This document shows, in pieces, positions 22,364-35,610 of a stretch of DNA of 64,000 nucleotides. Within the stretch, counting starts at the first letter, position 1. Each line of letters begins with the position of its first letter. Source of the DNA: Xestospongia muta (lineage: Eukaryota; Porifera; Demospongiae; Haplosclerida; Petrosiidae); contig OY848917.1 in assembly GCA_963693285.1 (NCBI GenBank), forward strand, positions 4,206,618 to 4,270,617, read 5' to 3'. Below the pieces are notes generated by a model. The model saw nothing but the letters and a program-made list of their open reading frames with translations. It was not told the origin of the DNA and made no database searches. A program made the position numbers and the translations under genes.

Positions 22364-22875
22364 TAAATAGACCACTTAATAAACTGATACAATATACACT
22401 TAAAGTAGCATTTTGTTATTTTAGTGAGACCTTTGTTACTATAATTTCATCAATATGATGGAATCCCAATTAAAGGTTACCACAAAACCAAAATTAGTCT
22501 AACTCAATGTACATCAGTATGCCAAAAAGTAATCTGTATTTTATTGCCCAAATATTCAAACCATGAGCAAAAAATGGATACTATTTTAACTAATTTAAAA
22601 TAGTATCCAGTCCTTCAATTGAAGCCATGAGCAAGGGATTTCTTTTTAATTTCAAATGGCTTTATACATATTGAGTTAGACAGGTTTTGGCTTTATAGTA
22701 ACTTAGAATTAGGCTTACATTGAATTGATGAAACTATGGTAACAAAGACCTTGGTTGAAATGACAAAACGCTTTCTAAGTAATAAACCTTATTTTTTGTT
22801 ATATAGTATCTATTGTACTATTATTATAACACATCTGTTGTATTAAAATATTACAGTTACAGTGTGTTATTATTT
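22364..22875. repeat. Foldback repeat upstream of FucT-2
   Basis: Same element, orientation and position relative to FucT as the copies at 1454 and 44374. Confidence 0.75.
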
Positions 22876-22980
22876 CCTGCATACCTTACATTCCTCCATA
22901 TCAAGTTAGGCGTGGTTCAGCCTAGCCTCGCGTAGGCAGTCTATGAACGCTTCCTGAAGGTAGGGGCTAGGCTCAGGCTA

Positions 22981-24497
22981 ATGGCTGTGTTACATATGCC
23001 TAGTAAGAAATTCTTCATGAAACTGACTTACTTTTGTCTAATGATGTTTTTATTGTGTTATATTGCCCATAAACTGACAGAAAAACCCAGGAAAGATACT
23101 TCTGCCAGACCACAAAAACCCAGTAAAATTGACCTCACCACTTTCAGTGACCAAACTGTTCTACGAAAAAAGCCTCCATCAGAGTTTACGACAACTAGAC
23201 CTCCTGGATCTGTAACTACGTCAACATCGAATTCTAAGCCATCAAAAATAACCCTTGGGGCTTCTGCAGCCAAATTGTCTGTATCATGGAAAATGTATGG
23301 TGTGGCTAAATTTTCAGATAAAGAACTCAATCATGATGTAACAGGCATACCATCTGGTCAAGATAAAACCATGTCACCTGATGCTTGTAAAAAGCATTCC
23401 AAGAAACTACTAGACAATGTGCCAGCTGATCTTCAGGAAAAGATGTTGAATGGTTTGCCTCTCACCTGCTATCCCGGAAAGGAGGGAATGTTTCCTAAGA
23501 AATATGAAAAGCTGCTTAAAGTTTTATCTAAGTATGCTGACCTTCATCGTTCATTGTCAAAAAAGCCAAGAGAAGTCAGGACATTAGTATGGCAATGGTT
23601 CATGAGAGAGTCTACTTAAAACCTAATGTGATTAATTGGAGTGATGATTTTTTATCTGATGTTTTAGGACCACAAAAACATCACAAAAAGGTTCCTCATA
23701 TGGTTAAATTTACTTTATACGAAACTGGTCATAGTCCACCATATATGAGTATGTCCAAAAAACAATGGAATAATTACTTAAAAATCATAACCGGAAAGGA
23801 ACATGTTGTTGTTATGTTGACGAACATGGAAGTATCCCTTCTTAATATGTCTAGAACCAAACAAAAGTGGCTAGAAGACTATTTTGTTTCAGCAGGTTTG
23901 TCTCAACTGTCTGATCATGACTTGGATGATATTCTAGGAATAGTTTTTAGATATTTGTTTCAATTGGATAATAAACTTCTGGTAGAATACGCCAATGCTA
24001 AGCGTACATTAAGACTTACCAACAAGCCCTATGTAGGAATCCATTTAAGGACTGGTTTTATTGGAGTGAAACAAGTCAGTGACTATGGTCCCAAACATCC
24101 AAAGTTCATGAGACAAAACAAGTGGAAGGAAGCATTGAATTGTGCTGTTAGAACAGCTGATAAATTTCTAGGAAATAATAGTCTTTTGTTTTTGGCAACA
24201 GATTCAAATTTAGCAAAGGAAATGGCCATCGATGCATACGGAGCAAGGTTTAGGACATTGGACAATTATTTGCTACATGTAGACCTGATGAACACAAACC
24301 CATCTAAAGGACAGTCTACTGAAGGATCCCTTTATACCTTGATTGATCTTCTTTTCCTTGCTGAGTCTTACGTACAAGTGAGGGGAGTTAGTGGATATGC
24401 TTGGGTCGCTGGTCTTATTTGTGGACCACTACCAAACCAACATCTTGTTGATAGTGTTACTTGTAAAATGGATAATTTGAATACCATTCATATTTAA
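22981..24497 (+). pseudogene. Fucosyltransferase-like gene copy 2, frameshifted by a 109-bp loss
   Basis: The sequence follows FucT-1 closely but lacks the 109 bases corresponding to 2684-2792 of copy 1. The first frame runs 205 matching residues and then stops at 23619. The rest of the catalytic domain, including GIHLRTG, continues in another frame to 24497. The lost segment encodes the CGGFSDRMKG motif and about 36 residues, so no complete enzyme can be made. The missing piece begins GTGCC and ends GGGAG, so it has GT-AG boundaries like a spliced intron. Upstream leader, foldback repeats and AATAAA after the stop are all present. The two parts are otherwise well preserved, implying recent loss. 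Confidence 0.8.
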
Positions 24498-24989
24498 TCA
24501 ATAAATTTCATAGTTATCCATCTTCTTACTGTGTCTTCACAAGTGATGATCAATGGTAGTAATTTGATATGTTAATAATTATACATGTATGCATATATAA
24601 ACATTACTTCAGTTGTAATATAGGCAATGAATAGTAATAAAATAATACTTCATATTACGTTATACTAATGTTGAAATTATTAAATTCCACAAACTTTGTC
24701 ATTTTACAATTGTCAAAAAGTAGTACTAAAACGAGAATGCCCTATTATTGTACACACAGTAAATATTGCTAATAAAGTGAAACATGTAACAAAAATGTCC
24801 ATATTGTACACAAAGTAAATATTGCGAAAAATGTAACCAAATTTGAACATTGTACAACACAAAACACTTGTTTTGCCAGCAAATTTGATATCAACTAGTT
24901 CGTTACACTATCAATAGTTTAACTTGATCTGCTACAGTGACAAAGTCAGGTAGATTAATCTGTAATGTAAAGAGACACAGGTATCATTG

Positions 24990-25260
24990 GTAAATGGACC
25001 TCTTAATAAACTGATACAATATACACTTAAAATAGCATTTTGTTATTTTAGTGAGACCTTTGTTACTATAGTTTCATCAATATGATGGAGTCCCAATTAA
25101 GGGTCACCACAAAACCAAAATTAGTCTAACTCAATGTACATCAGTATGCCAAAAAGTAATCTGTATTTTATTGCCCAAATATTCAAACCATAAGCATGAA
25201 ATGGATACTATTTTAATTAATTTAAAATAGTATCCAGTCCTTCAATTGAAGCCATAAGCA
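24990..25260. repeat. Truncated foldback repeat downstream of FucT-2
   Basis: Left arm and centre of the foldback element are present. The right arm is replaced at about 25260 by sequence that in other units lies several hundred bases further on, indicating a deletion. Confidence 0.65.
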
Positions 25261-26031
25261 AAGTTGTGAGGATGTTCCTCTCATTACTAACATCTATTAC
25301 TTCTGGTTTCTCTTGTGCTAAAACGTATGAAAAATTAAGTTGCATTTGTACAAGATAAGCAACTAAACTGCATATGAATGTGCCCATATGTCTTATGTAC
25401 ATGACAATAAAAGTTACAAGATATATATGTATAATGTTCATAATTAGTTGCTTAAACATTAACATTACATCACCTCAACCCCAATGTAAATGTAAGTTTA
25501 TATACTCTAGCATATTTACCTAATATAAGAGTAAAGATCACATGAGAGCAACTAGAGTGTGCATTCATATCAGTGGCTAAAGTAGTTTGAACAGCATTAC
25601 CACTCTCCAGTCAAACCAAGGCCTCATCAGTATTAGATACAACCTCCACAGTTAAATCAATTACTACTATAGGAAAACAACAATTTTAATATGACAATCA
25701 TTACAATATTAATTTGAACTCTGAACCATTTATTTTCCACCTGGCACACTGTGCATGTCTGACAGTCTTATAATCACTTTGGACCATGTGTTATATAACA
25801 TGTTATGTTTATTTTCATTGTTTTAATATATATTGTTGAATGTGACTTTCAAGAGTGACAAATGAAATTAAACTACATCTTTTAACAACTAATGCATATG
25901 CAACCAATGACTTTCATTAACTAAACTGTGACTGATATGATGATGGGTGTGATTGACAATGCTTGAAGCTTCTTGCTCTTCAATATTTCTACCATTTTAT
26001 AGCTATTATTCTTTGACTGAGCTGCTGACTA

Positions 26032-26244
26032 CACTGTAAAAATTAATATGTTATTTTAACAACTAATTTGTACTTTAGATTTATGTGAAGTGCTCACTGT
26101 ATAATTTGTTGCTTTGTAAAAGTACAACATACTAACAAATTACACTCTGAGTAATTGAAAAAACTTCGATATTCTATACTATAATCCATCCATCCATGTC
26201 AGGTACAGAATTGTTGTTAAAATGACATATTAATTTTTACAGTG
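26032..26244. mobile_element. 213-bp MITE (CACTGTAAAAATT ends) in the FucT-2/GT6-2 spacer
   Basis: The left end CACTGTAAAAATTAATATG is complemented by the right end CATATTAATTTTTACAGTG. It interrupts a spot that reads GCTGCTGACTATGCAATC in other units and is bounded by TA, as for Tc1/mariner-related MITEs. Non-coding. Confidence 0.75.
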
Positions 26245-27900
26245 TATATGCAATCTTTGCATGTGGCTCTAGTCTGTGTTTCACTCTGAAATCAGTATCT
26301 TTTAAAGCAATTATGTAGGACGTTTTTTTCAATTATAGTATTGGTAAATCTAATACTAGCTCCAGACATACAAAGCTCAATAATTACTATAATAACTAAT
26401 GTGATGTATCTGTTTAGAAACAACAAGTAATGCATTGGATAAGTAGTAGAAAAAGAGTTAAAAAGAATCTATCCAAAGACATCTACAGATTTGATTGCAC
26501 TTGTGCCATATTTCTCAGCTAAAAAAGTCATCTTAAGTCACTAAATCTACAGTTTTGCTTTGTGCATAGATCTGGGGACAAGACTATTTGTTTATTTGAT
26601 CAATCATATAGCAATAAAGTTATATAAACAACAAACCTGGTTGATGTTGGAGGGTAGACTCAATCAAATCTAAATACTTTATCTTTACTCAACATCAACT
26701 GATCAGTGTCACTTAAAGTGACACACGTTACTGTCACCACTTTCTTCATGTTGCTCAGTCTTTATAAGAGAATGGACCTACATTAACAATCAATGTACAC
26801 TATTTAAGTAAAGAATTTTTAACTCAATGTATTTAACAAAGCACTTTTTAAATATAGTCTATTGATACAACGTACCCTCACTACTGCTTGAACTGTAACA
26901 CCTGCTATAGCCCAAGTGAACACTATTTTAGTCCGTAGGCGTGGTGAAATTAATCAATATTAATAAGAAGCGACTTAGTACACACTTATGGCTCAGATAC
27001 TGCAAAGATGTATCTGTCACTTGTGAGTTGTAACCACAATATGGCAAATATTATACTCTGTCCGAGTTGAGTTGGGCTACTCAGACATGTAAATAACTTC
27101 GCCGTTTTAGGTGCTATCCACATGAAACTTGCACCAATCGATTCAGCTCACAAACGCGCATTTTATTTATAAAGTATCCCTCTGTGGTGCTATAAGAAAG
27201 TAGCAAACTATAAAAGATACATTTTCAATGGCATACCTTCATGCCTTCGGCATCTTTCAAATTATGCACCTTAGAGGACTTAACAAAAAACACTATTCAC
27301 CTTGAGAAGTCAGCCGTTCAGCACATGACAATTCAAAATTACAGTTCTAATTATATGCACTGATGTTCTATTATAACAATTATTATTACTATTATTATAA
27401 TCAGGTATTGTCTTTTGCGATTTAGACAGCTATGAAGCCAGCTTGGTTCTGAAATAAACCTTTAATATAAAGAAAGAAGACTGGGAACGCCTAGAACTAT
27501 TTATCATCAAAACTATCAGATTGATCCATAGCCTCTTGATACTAGTACGTGAAACTTCTGTGGCAACAAATTCAGTATCGTGAATACTTCAAATGGTATG
27601 AAAAAGTCAAAATGACAAAAAAGATTCGAGTGGTCCCCTTTTCGCATATCCAGTCACATAATATAATTGTAATTACGATCTAAAAAGTTAGGCTTAAGCT
27701 GCTCCATTTCCATACAGCACACTGCCTTAACAGCTAACAAGAAAATGCCCTGACTTTGTTTTATCCCAATCGTTTACAGACATTCTAGAATCTGAACGCA
27801 AACATTTCAAGACTTGAGGATTAAATGAATTTAATTAAATTTTTCATATTGACCGTAAATATCATTTATTACAGTAACGCCAGAGAAGCATTAAATCGAA

Positions 27901-28908
27901 ATGACTAGAAGAAAGATAGGACTTTGTATCCTCGTTGTAACAATTAGTGTGCTGCTTCTACAAAGTATTTATTTGAAAAGGACGAATTTATTCTCGGTAC
28001 ACGTTTTTCAACCAATTAAATATATATATAATGATCAATCATGGGATAGCTGCCAATTTCGATTTCTTTCAAAAGATCAAGTGGGGTTACCGTCTTTACC
28101 AAAAGTTAGCAAAACTCAATCAAGAATTAGAATAGAGACACCTTGGGGAGCACCAATAGTATGGGCTGATACTGAAGCCAATGTATTAGCAAGACAACCA
28201 AAGGGAGTCTACAATGTAGGACTTAATATTATCGCTATTGCCAAGTACATAAAGTTCTTACAACCCATTCTTACAAGTGCCGACAAGTACTTCATGAGAG
28301 ATCATAATGTTACTTATTTTGTTATCTCAGATAAACTTGATGAAGTAGCTAAAATGAAGACAAACAATTCTATTGTAAGTATTATGGAGAAAAATCAAGG
28401 CTGGCCAAATAATACTTTAGCAAAATATCTGTTTATTAGTAAACACAGAGATGTCTACCATAATATGGACTTCATGTTTCAACTTGATGCTGATATGCTT
28501 TTTGTTTCTAGTGTTAATAGTGAGGCCCTAGGGTCAAGAGTAGGTGCCCTACATCCTGGTTTTTATTTAAAACCAAGGTCTACTTTCAGTTATGACAAAA
28601 ACCCTAAATCGACAGCTTATGTTAACCCAAATGAAGGAGAGTACTATTTTTATGGTGCTGTAGTAGGTGGTTGTCTAAGTGAAATCATCACTATGGCTGA
28701 TATAATCGTCAAGAATATATTAACAGATCTTCGTAAATATAACTACATAGCTGAGTGGCATGATGAGAGTCATCTTAATAGATATTTTATTGATCATCCT
28801 CCAACTAAAGTATTGTCTCCAGAGTATTGTTCCCCAGAAGAATTGAACTTGCCAATAAAACATCGTTTGTTTGCTTTGGTGAAAAACCATACAGCTATTC
28901 GTAGTTAG
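27901..28908 (+). CDS. GT6 family glycosyltransferase, copy 2
   Basis: A 335-residue intact single-exon gene with the same layout as copy 1: tail MTRRK, anchor about 6-25, catalytic domain with ETPWGAPIVW, DAD at 196-198, LHPGFY, EGEYYFYGA and WHDESHLNRYF, ending in KVLSPEYCSPEE. Copy-specific changes include Leu for Arg after DADM, Leu in HPGFYLKP, Glu in AEWHDESH, and a different C-terminal segment (LNLPIKHRLFAL). Predicted activity is retaining alpha-1,3 transfer of Gal or GalNAc in the Golgi. Its adjacent FucT-2 is broken, so if the two enzymes cooperate this copy would need another unit's FucT. Confidence 0.88.
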   Translation: MTRRKIGLCILVVTISVLLLQSIYLKRTNLFSVHVFQPIKYIYNDQSWDSCQFRFLSKDQVGLPSLPKVSKTQSRIRIETPWGAPIVWADTEANVLARQPKGVYNVGLNIIAIAKYIKFLQPILTSADKYFMRDHNVTYFVISDKLDEVAKMKTNNSIVSIMEKNQGWPNNTLAKYLFISKHRDVYHNMDFMFQLDADMLFVSSVNSEALGSRVGALHPGFYLKPRSTFSYDKNPKSTAYVNPNEGEYYFYGAVVGGCLSEIITMADIIVKNILTDLRKYNYIAEWHDESHLNRYFIDHPPTKVLSPEYCSPEELNLPIKHRLFALVKNHTAIRS

Positions 28909-29226
28909 TTCTTAACTTAGTTCACACTGTAAAATTTGATTTGTTGATTTAATTTATACGCGATAACTCATGCAATTTTGCACCGCGTGTGCATTCACTT
29001 AACCGCAATATACATAATTATAATAATAATATACTTAGTTGTGTGCAGCTCATTGTGTACAGGTGGTTGCTATAGACTTTAGTCTCGTTTTTGACCACAA
29101 AGTTTTGACTTCGAATCAGGTGATTCTTTAATTAGTCTAAGATTAGTATGAATGTTGTGAAAGAACACAATATTAATCAGACATTTTTGAACATAAACAT
29201 CAATCTACTATATAGTAATATAAACA

Positions 29227-31190
29227 TGGCAAGATGACCAAATGTCATGACTGCAGATGATGTGATTCATAAGCTTGATGGAGATGACTACTTTCTTGAT
29301 GAACTATATGATCATCAAGAGTCTGTCATGCTAGGAAGTGACAATGAATTTAGTGATTTAAAAGATATTGATGAGGGTGATCAGGAAGGTAATTATATTC
29401 ACACAAACAACAAAGTGATATCTGCTTCTATTATGTACCAGTATAGCTACATTTTTTTCTTATTTTTTAGCAAATGCATACCTTAGTTCTACTTTGCATC
29501 CACCTACATCAGTTGCAACTACGTATCACACTAACCAAATATTTATCCATCATTTGCATCACCTACTTTCTCATTATCCTCTACTATTCTGCCAGCACCT
29601 GCCATCCAAACATCTCAATCATCACTACTACGTACCATTAAATCATTAACTACAGTCCAAACGTCATCTCCTAACCAACTGTCTTTATCATCAATCAGTC
29701 ATTTTTTATCCATACTCCAACCGTTTTTATTATCCACATCATCACTACCATCTACCATTCAATCGTCAACTACAATACAAACATCATCTCAATCTTTATC
29801 ATCAGTGAACTTATTGACAGTCCAACCATCTACTAGTCCTACTCTTCAATCATCTAAGAATCTTACATCTATATGGTCGTCTAAGTTACATCCAGTAAGC
29901 ATCCAACCATTTGTGCATGTCTACTACAATTGGTCCTAGAGTCACCACCCCAAACTCTCAACTAGAAGTATGTGAGTTTTTACTCCTTTCTTTACGACCA
30001 ACATAGTACAACTAAGTAATCTCTATGCTAAGCAAGTGATGGGAGACATCAAATATGGATTGTGGACTAAAATTATGGTAGAGGAGCTAAAAGCTTATTT
30101 TGGCTTTATGCTTCTAATGAGGATGGTTTCTTTACCATCATAAGAGGACTATTGTAAGAGGGATCTAGTCTTCCACTATTTAACCAATAGCATGTAGGTT
30201 GTATCAGATCCATCAATCCACTTGCTTCAGCTTGATATAAGAAAAAGTGGTTTACTCGTACTATTACAACTCCTTCCTAGTAATGTCTACAACCAACTTT
30301 CAAGGTATAAATAGATACCTACCTCTGGAACTCATCGTTTTTCTGCAAGAAGCTTCCCTGTACCAATTCTTCCTAGTTCTTTCAGTGATTTATACCTGGC
30401 AGTTGTCTTGAAATACTCTGAAAATGCAGAAACATTTTTATCTTGAGGAGCAGCAACTTCTAAACCTCTCCAGACAACTCAAACATATCTCTGTGGTATG
30501 AATGCAAGAGAACTTTCCATTTAAAAAAACTTTTTGTACGATACAACATCAGTGTATGATGACTAAAGTCCTATGTTTTGTACCTTTCTTCAAATCGCTT
30601 GTGCAAATCGGTAGAAACATTCTTTGACTATGGAAGATGAAAAGTTCAGCTTTAATGACTGTATCAGTGCCTTTTCAAAGTCAGACAACACTGTTTCTGA
30701 TTATAGATATAGATGAAAGTTTTGGCAGGACTTTTTCAGTAGAAGAAACGCGAAGTTACTTATATCTCTACTTTTCCCGAGAAGTAGAAAATATGTTAGT
30801 GGAAACTGTTTGCCGTGCATAAAGGTGTGTACATTTACTACTTAGTAAAACAATCAGGGCAGATATTGAATGTTCCATCAGCATATACAGTACTTGCTTT
30901 TGAGGGAAGTTTGTCTGCTTCAGTCTTGGCTTGATTTGGTTGATGGAAATGTTTCTGTAAACTGTTAACTTGACACTTCTCAACTGTTAACTGATCTAAA
31001 CTAAAAGTAATTAATTACAATGACTATGAACAGTATTAGTAGACAAATTGAGAATAGCATGCGTTCTAGTAGACGAAACAGGATGTTTCCTTTTCAGTAT
31101 AACCAAAGATAAAGTACTTTATCTTTGGTATAACTCGCTCTTTGCAAAAAGGCCATTATCTTGTAATAAATTCCTGTCACGTGCATTCGC
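29227..31190 (+). pseudogene. piggyBac-derived transposase remnant, copy 1
   Basis: The N-terminus reads VMTADDVIHKLDGDDYFLDE and MLGSDNEFSDLKDIDE, the acidic start typical of PGBD4-like piggyBac proteins. A donor after QEG and a TTTTTTAG acceptor suggest an 80-base intron. A long Ser/Thr/Gln-rich region follows, then VTTPNSQLEVCEF and EELKAYFGFMLLMRM near 29950-30115, which match the region before the piggyBac catalytic domain. An in-frame TGA follows the third codon, with further stops and frame changes. The remainder to about 31190 has no clear domain. A shorter copy is at 59454-59870. Confidence 0.6.
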
Positions 31191-31600
31191 GGTACCGGTT
31201 TAATAGAATTTAGCGTATAATTGGTTAACTAATATTTGACTATACAGATCACAAAATGTAAACATTGATAACTAATGTACTGCATTAGTAACAAAAACAG
31301 TAATTAGTAATAAAAACACTACATTAGTTATAAAAACAGTATTATACTTGTTTTTTTGACAGATCATTTCATATCACTAATATACAATGAGAATTAGCAT
31401 TCATATTAAGTATTATGCATAATGTATTATAAAACTTGTTGTGCCAAAGTTTAGCTAGTAGGATCCATTGACAAGTAGTTTTTCTATCAAGTCAATACCA
31501 ATCTTCAGTAAAATTGATGTTGGAAAACTTTACGTTACTTCAAAGATGCAGGAGTACTTGACTAGAGACATAAACACAGGTAAACATGAATAAAATCAGT
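31190..31600. other. AT-rich DNA with a short inverted repeat
   Basis: No gene seen. Bases 31255-31345 contain repeated TAACAAAAACAGT / ACTGCATTAG pieces. This is the point where similarity to the array units ends and the unrelated interval begins. Confidence 0.4.
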
Positions 31601-33200
31601 CTATGTGAGTTTCTCATTTTCTATACTTGTTAGTGTGGTATGTACATGTGTGTGTGTGTGTGTGTTATGATGACATTCATCAATGATATAGCAGGTGTTC
31701 ATACCTTGTTTGACTTCCTCATCTATAATGACTATCCATTCATTCTCTAACACATTCTCTGTTCTCAAGGTCATCCACAGTAGTAGACTCAAAAGGTAAA
31801 TTCTTTAGGGTCCATTTTATCCAGTCACTTACTTCTTGAAAGAATCTTTTGGACCAAAATAGACAATGTGATAAGACTTCTCCAGAGGAAGGTCTATAGG
31901 AAATTGAAAGGGAGTGAGGGAACTACTAATGTTTACACCACAGCATAGAGCATCATTTATCAACACACTTTATTTTAATTGATATCATAATGTTTGGAAA
32001 AAATAAAATAAATTTATCCAAATCAGAAATTTTTTCACATTGTAAATCCCTTTCAGTACTGTCAACATTACTATTCTAGTCGTACTTCAACTTGTAATAG
32101 CTACTGATCATGGCTGTAATAAGGTTTTTTGCTATGACTTTGTCTTCTCCATCAAGATCAGAGAGAATGAATCATCTAGCTATGATATTATCTTGACATG
32201 TCATAGGCTCGTGTTCAAAAGGATGCTTGTCATTAAATAGGATATAATAAATGATACCATCCATTGCAAAGATATCCACCGCCCAAGTCTAAAATGAAGT
32301 TATAGTTTTTGCTGATATAAACACAAAACAAACAAACAAGAAGAAATGAATACTTGCATAGCATGAATACTGAAAATTGTATGATCTGAGATATACTTTT
32401 TAAAGGGAAATGTTTATATCATATTTGTAACTCATAAACTTAATTACAAGACGAGTATAGTATGAAAGATATTATTTCTAATATTAAAGTAGTTCTTATA
32501 ATTATATTGGTATTAATTTTAAGAAGAAATCTTAGCAGTAATCTGGACTATGACAATGTCTAAACTACACAATTCATATATGTTAACACTAAACAAATGA
32601 ATACATTTCACCTTTAATGAGGAAACAATTCAAATATCAAATCATTATTATTGTATTTTAATTTGGAAATTGTTTGTGATTTCTTTCCTAAACTCACCAT
32701 TAACGCATTCACAAATATCCTATTTGCTAAACAAACATCAATTTAGAAAAATTAACAAATTTATTTTGCCAATCAAACAATAATCATGCATGGTAATTTA
32801 TCTCATGTAAGTAAGCACTAACCACTTCTGATGTTTTTTTCAGACATTTCTGGGGCAATCCATCCAAACGTTGCTGCAATGTCACACTCAGATGTCATGT
32901 GGCTTTGATCATTCGCTAGTTTCTAACAGAGACCATAATCTGAAACAAGAGCTATTTTCATTTGCTAGAGTCAATCTAAGAAGAATATTTTTAGTCTTAA
33001 GATCTTAATGAACTGAGAGAGAGTGTGAGAATAAATAATTAACTATCTAATAACATACGTATATTCAACTTGTGCAGATGATGTCCCCCAGATATTGCTC
33101 CCATCAGTGGATCTTTGTTATTGGCATTTTGTAATCCACTACCATTCATATACTATAACAAAACATACAATATTATGAGCATAACCAGAAACTTTAGGCA
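31600..33200 (-). pseudogene. IRE1-like protein kinase / RNase gene, decayed
   Basis: Minus-strand segments follow the C-lobe of an IRE1-type kinase in order. ISGGHHLHKLNI (about 33170-33060) is followed by DLKTKNILL (about 32990), VSDYGLC, then AATFGWIAPEMSEKN (about 32940-32840). After an intron comes TWAVDIFAMDGIIYYILF and NDKHPFEHEP (about 32290-32110). Another segment gives RPSSGEVLSHCLFW and FFQEVSDWIK (about 31930-31800), matching the start of the KEN RNase domain. IRE1 senses unfolded proteins and splices XBP1-type RNA. Here the pieces lie in different frames with in-frame stops, and the ATP-binding N-lobe and most of the RNase domain were not found, so the gene is probably dead. It appears to be the 3' part of the locus whose death-like exons lie at 33360-35610. 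Confidence 0.6.
31647..31663. repeat. Short TG microsatellite
   Basis: An uninterrupted run of TG repeats following TACATG. No function inferred. Confidence 0.8.
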
Positions 33201-33359
33201 TACGTTTTTCAATGCTTAAAAAATAATATAATAATAAATTGTCAGTGCATTCCAGCACTATATTAATTTGTACAAAATGTGTAGCAACTGACACTTTATG
33301 TAAATACAATGAATGTATATAAATATATGCATTAGTTACTCTGTGACTTTATATACTTA

Positions 33360-35610
33360 CCACTAGGTTGATGAGATGTGAAGTCATCTCTAGACACACC
33401 TATACTCATCTCTACTGTTTGTATCTAGAATTAAATAAAAAATGAAACTCCTGACATTATCAAAAACTTTATGCTATTGTTAAATCCTTTTTATGAATAA
33501 AAATGTTTATTGCTATAAACCTAGAGTTATAAAATAAAAAAACTATAGTAACACAATTAAAAAGGTCAGCACACTTGCTCTTTATGACATTCAGAAAATT
33601 GGTCACTCAGTACACTTATATAAAATCAATGTGATTGGTGTGTGTACATAACAAAGAGTGACTGCCATATTCTTTTTTATAATTCCATACCTGTAAGATT
33701 CTTCATCTTAGCTCTAATTTGTTTTAGAAAGCTACCTTCTTGTTACTGTAGAAACTCACGAATCTTTCTTAGAAATTGATTTGGATTGCTATCATTCATT
33801 AACTGTTTCAGTAGCTCTCTAACAATTTTGCTAGCTTTGTCATAGTCACTGTCACTCATACTTGTAACATGTCTCCTAGCATCTGATGATATCAGACCAT
33901 TTGCAAAGAACCCATTAGCAATAGGAAGGAGGCAAGTTTCAACACCATCAACAAGTAAGGGATAATGAGATAGAAATTTATCTACTGGATCGTTAACTAT
34001 AAAAGAAAAGATGATTATTTAATTCTCCAAAGTTGCACACTAAACATGACTTTATTTTCAAGGTTGTGCCATAACAAAACTGCTGTGGCTCTATTTACAA
34101 CAAGGATCAAGATGAAGGTAAAATATCTAACTCACAATAACTTAATATAGTTGTAATTACTGTATTATAGAATGGTTTTTAAACTTTTCAACTTTTTTGC
34201 TACTATTCTAAATAGAATGTCAACAAGAGGTGCTATGAGTGAAATTACAACAGGTAACAAAGCAAAGCTGTCACAAGTATGTCATTGATAATTGTTTTAA
34301 AATTGTTCGGAAGTTGATATTGTAATAAAATCACTAAAGATTAAAAGACCGCACTCAGTAGAAGCTATCAGTAACATTATTACCACAGGGCTAATAGTAG
34401 AAGTTATGTCCAGTAATGATATTAGGGACCATCCTTAGCCAATGCAAATTAAAATTAATAAACAATATAGTTATATTTATTATACTTCATCTAGTGCTCA
34501 TTCATATAAAACACTACATAATTATAAAACCTAATAAATGTCCTGATTATTAATAACCCACCATCAGAAGAAATGGCGTCTTCTTCTTTCGTTAAAAGTT
34601 TGGCTACGTTTGTCTCACTAAGATCTGTAGATAAAATATGCTTTAAGTATTGTTATAAAACATTTTGTTAGCATTGTGGTTTAATTTATTCCTTTATTGC
34701 CTTTGGCAATCCAACATACTCATGTCCAGAAGAATACATGTATATGTCTAAATTGATTCAAAAAGCATAATGTCACAATAGATCAACAAATGTTCAAGTT
34801 AAAAACTTAGGAAGGTATAAAACTTCATGAGTACTATACATGGTCTTCAAAAGTGACAAGCACCAGTTGTTAAACAGAAAAATAAAGGAATAAATTAAAC
34901 AAATATAATTATTACAAAAGGTATAATAATCAAAACATTATTGGGATAATAAACAAACTATATACTTTAGTTACTCATTATACCAACTAGATTAATTTTA
35001 TAGATATTTTCTCATTATATATAATTACATGTTTATAGAGTAATTTAATAACTACTATACTATATACCAGATCACTTCACATGACCACTCTTTAAGGTAT
35101 TAAGTAAACTGGGTTATACGTATGTAAGGTGCATGAATATACATAACAAAAAGAGATTATTATGTTGCTACTATAATTGCTTTACCTGTAGTATTCATCG
35201 TTTTAGCACCAATTTCATGGTCATATTTAAAATTCTGCTTTCTTATTGTTGTAGAAAGTCACAAAAATTTTTAAGAACTGAACTGAATTGCTATCACCAT
35301 CTAGCTGTCTTTGTATCTTTGTAACAATTTTTCAAGCTTTGTCATAATTAGATCTATTTATACTAAGGTCTCTGTAAACATGTGGTGATATCAGTCCATC
35401 AGTAAAGAGTCTAGCAGCAACACAAAAGGGATCATATTCAATGAATGAACAAAGATTAGCAAATTGAACTTGAAATATTTCTCATGGATCTAGAACAATA
35501 AAATATAGATGAACAAATAACAAATTTTGGTTTATACACTTACCACTAGGTCGATATGATGTGATGTTTAGACAAAACTGCTTCAATTGTCTTTGGGACC
35601 AAATCTAAAA
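33360..35610 (-). pseudogene. Duplicated death-like-domain exons upstream of the IRE1-like segment
   Basis: Two related minus-strand exon sets are visible. The first (34000-33690) reads VETCLLPIANGFFANGLISS, then DYDKASKIVRELLKQLM and FLRKIREFLQ, and ends at a GTATGG donor. The second (35484-35180) reads DPFCVAARLFTDGLISPHVY, then NYDKA and QLDGDSNSVQFLK. Each is accompanied by a small exon ending in PSG before GTAAG (33425-33362 and 35605-35544). A further small exon, DLSETNVAKLLTKEEDAISS, lies at 34625-34560. The helical pattern resembles death-fold (CARD/DED-like) domains, but I cannot assign the subtype. In-frame stops occur in both sets. They probably encoded the N-terminal part of the IRE1-like kinase. 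Confidence 0.5.

Larger units (their letters stand above)
24498..27900. other. Unit spacer between FucT-2 and GT6-2
   Basis: No gene supported. It holds a truncated foldback repeat (24990-25260), a fragment of the exon-like frame (25217-25340), a TA-flanked MITE (26032-26244), the conserved spacer, and a truncated form of the GT6 leader in which most of the 81-codon frame is deleted near 27510-27570. Confidence 0.5.
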
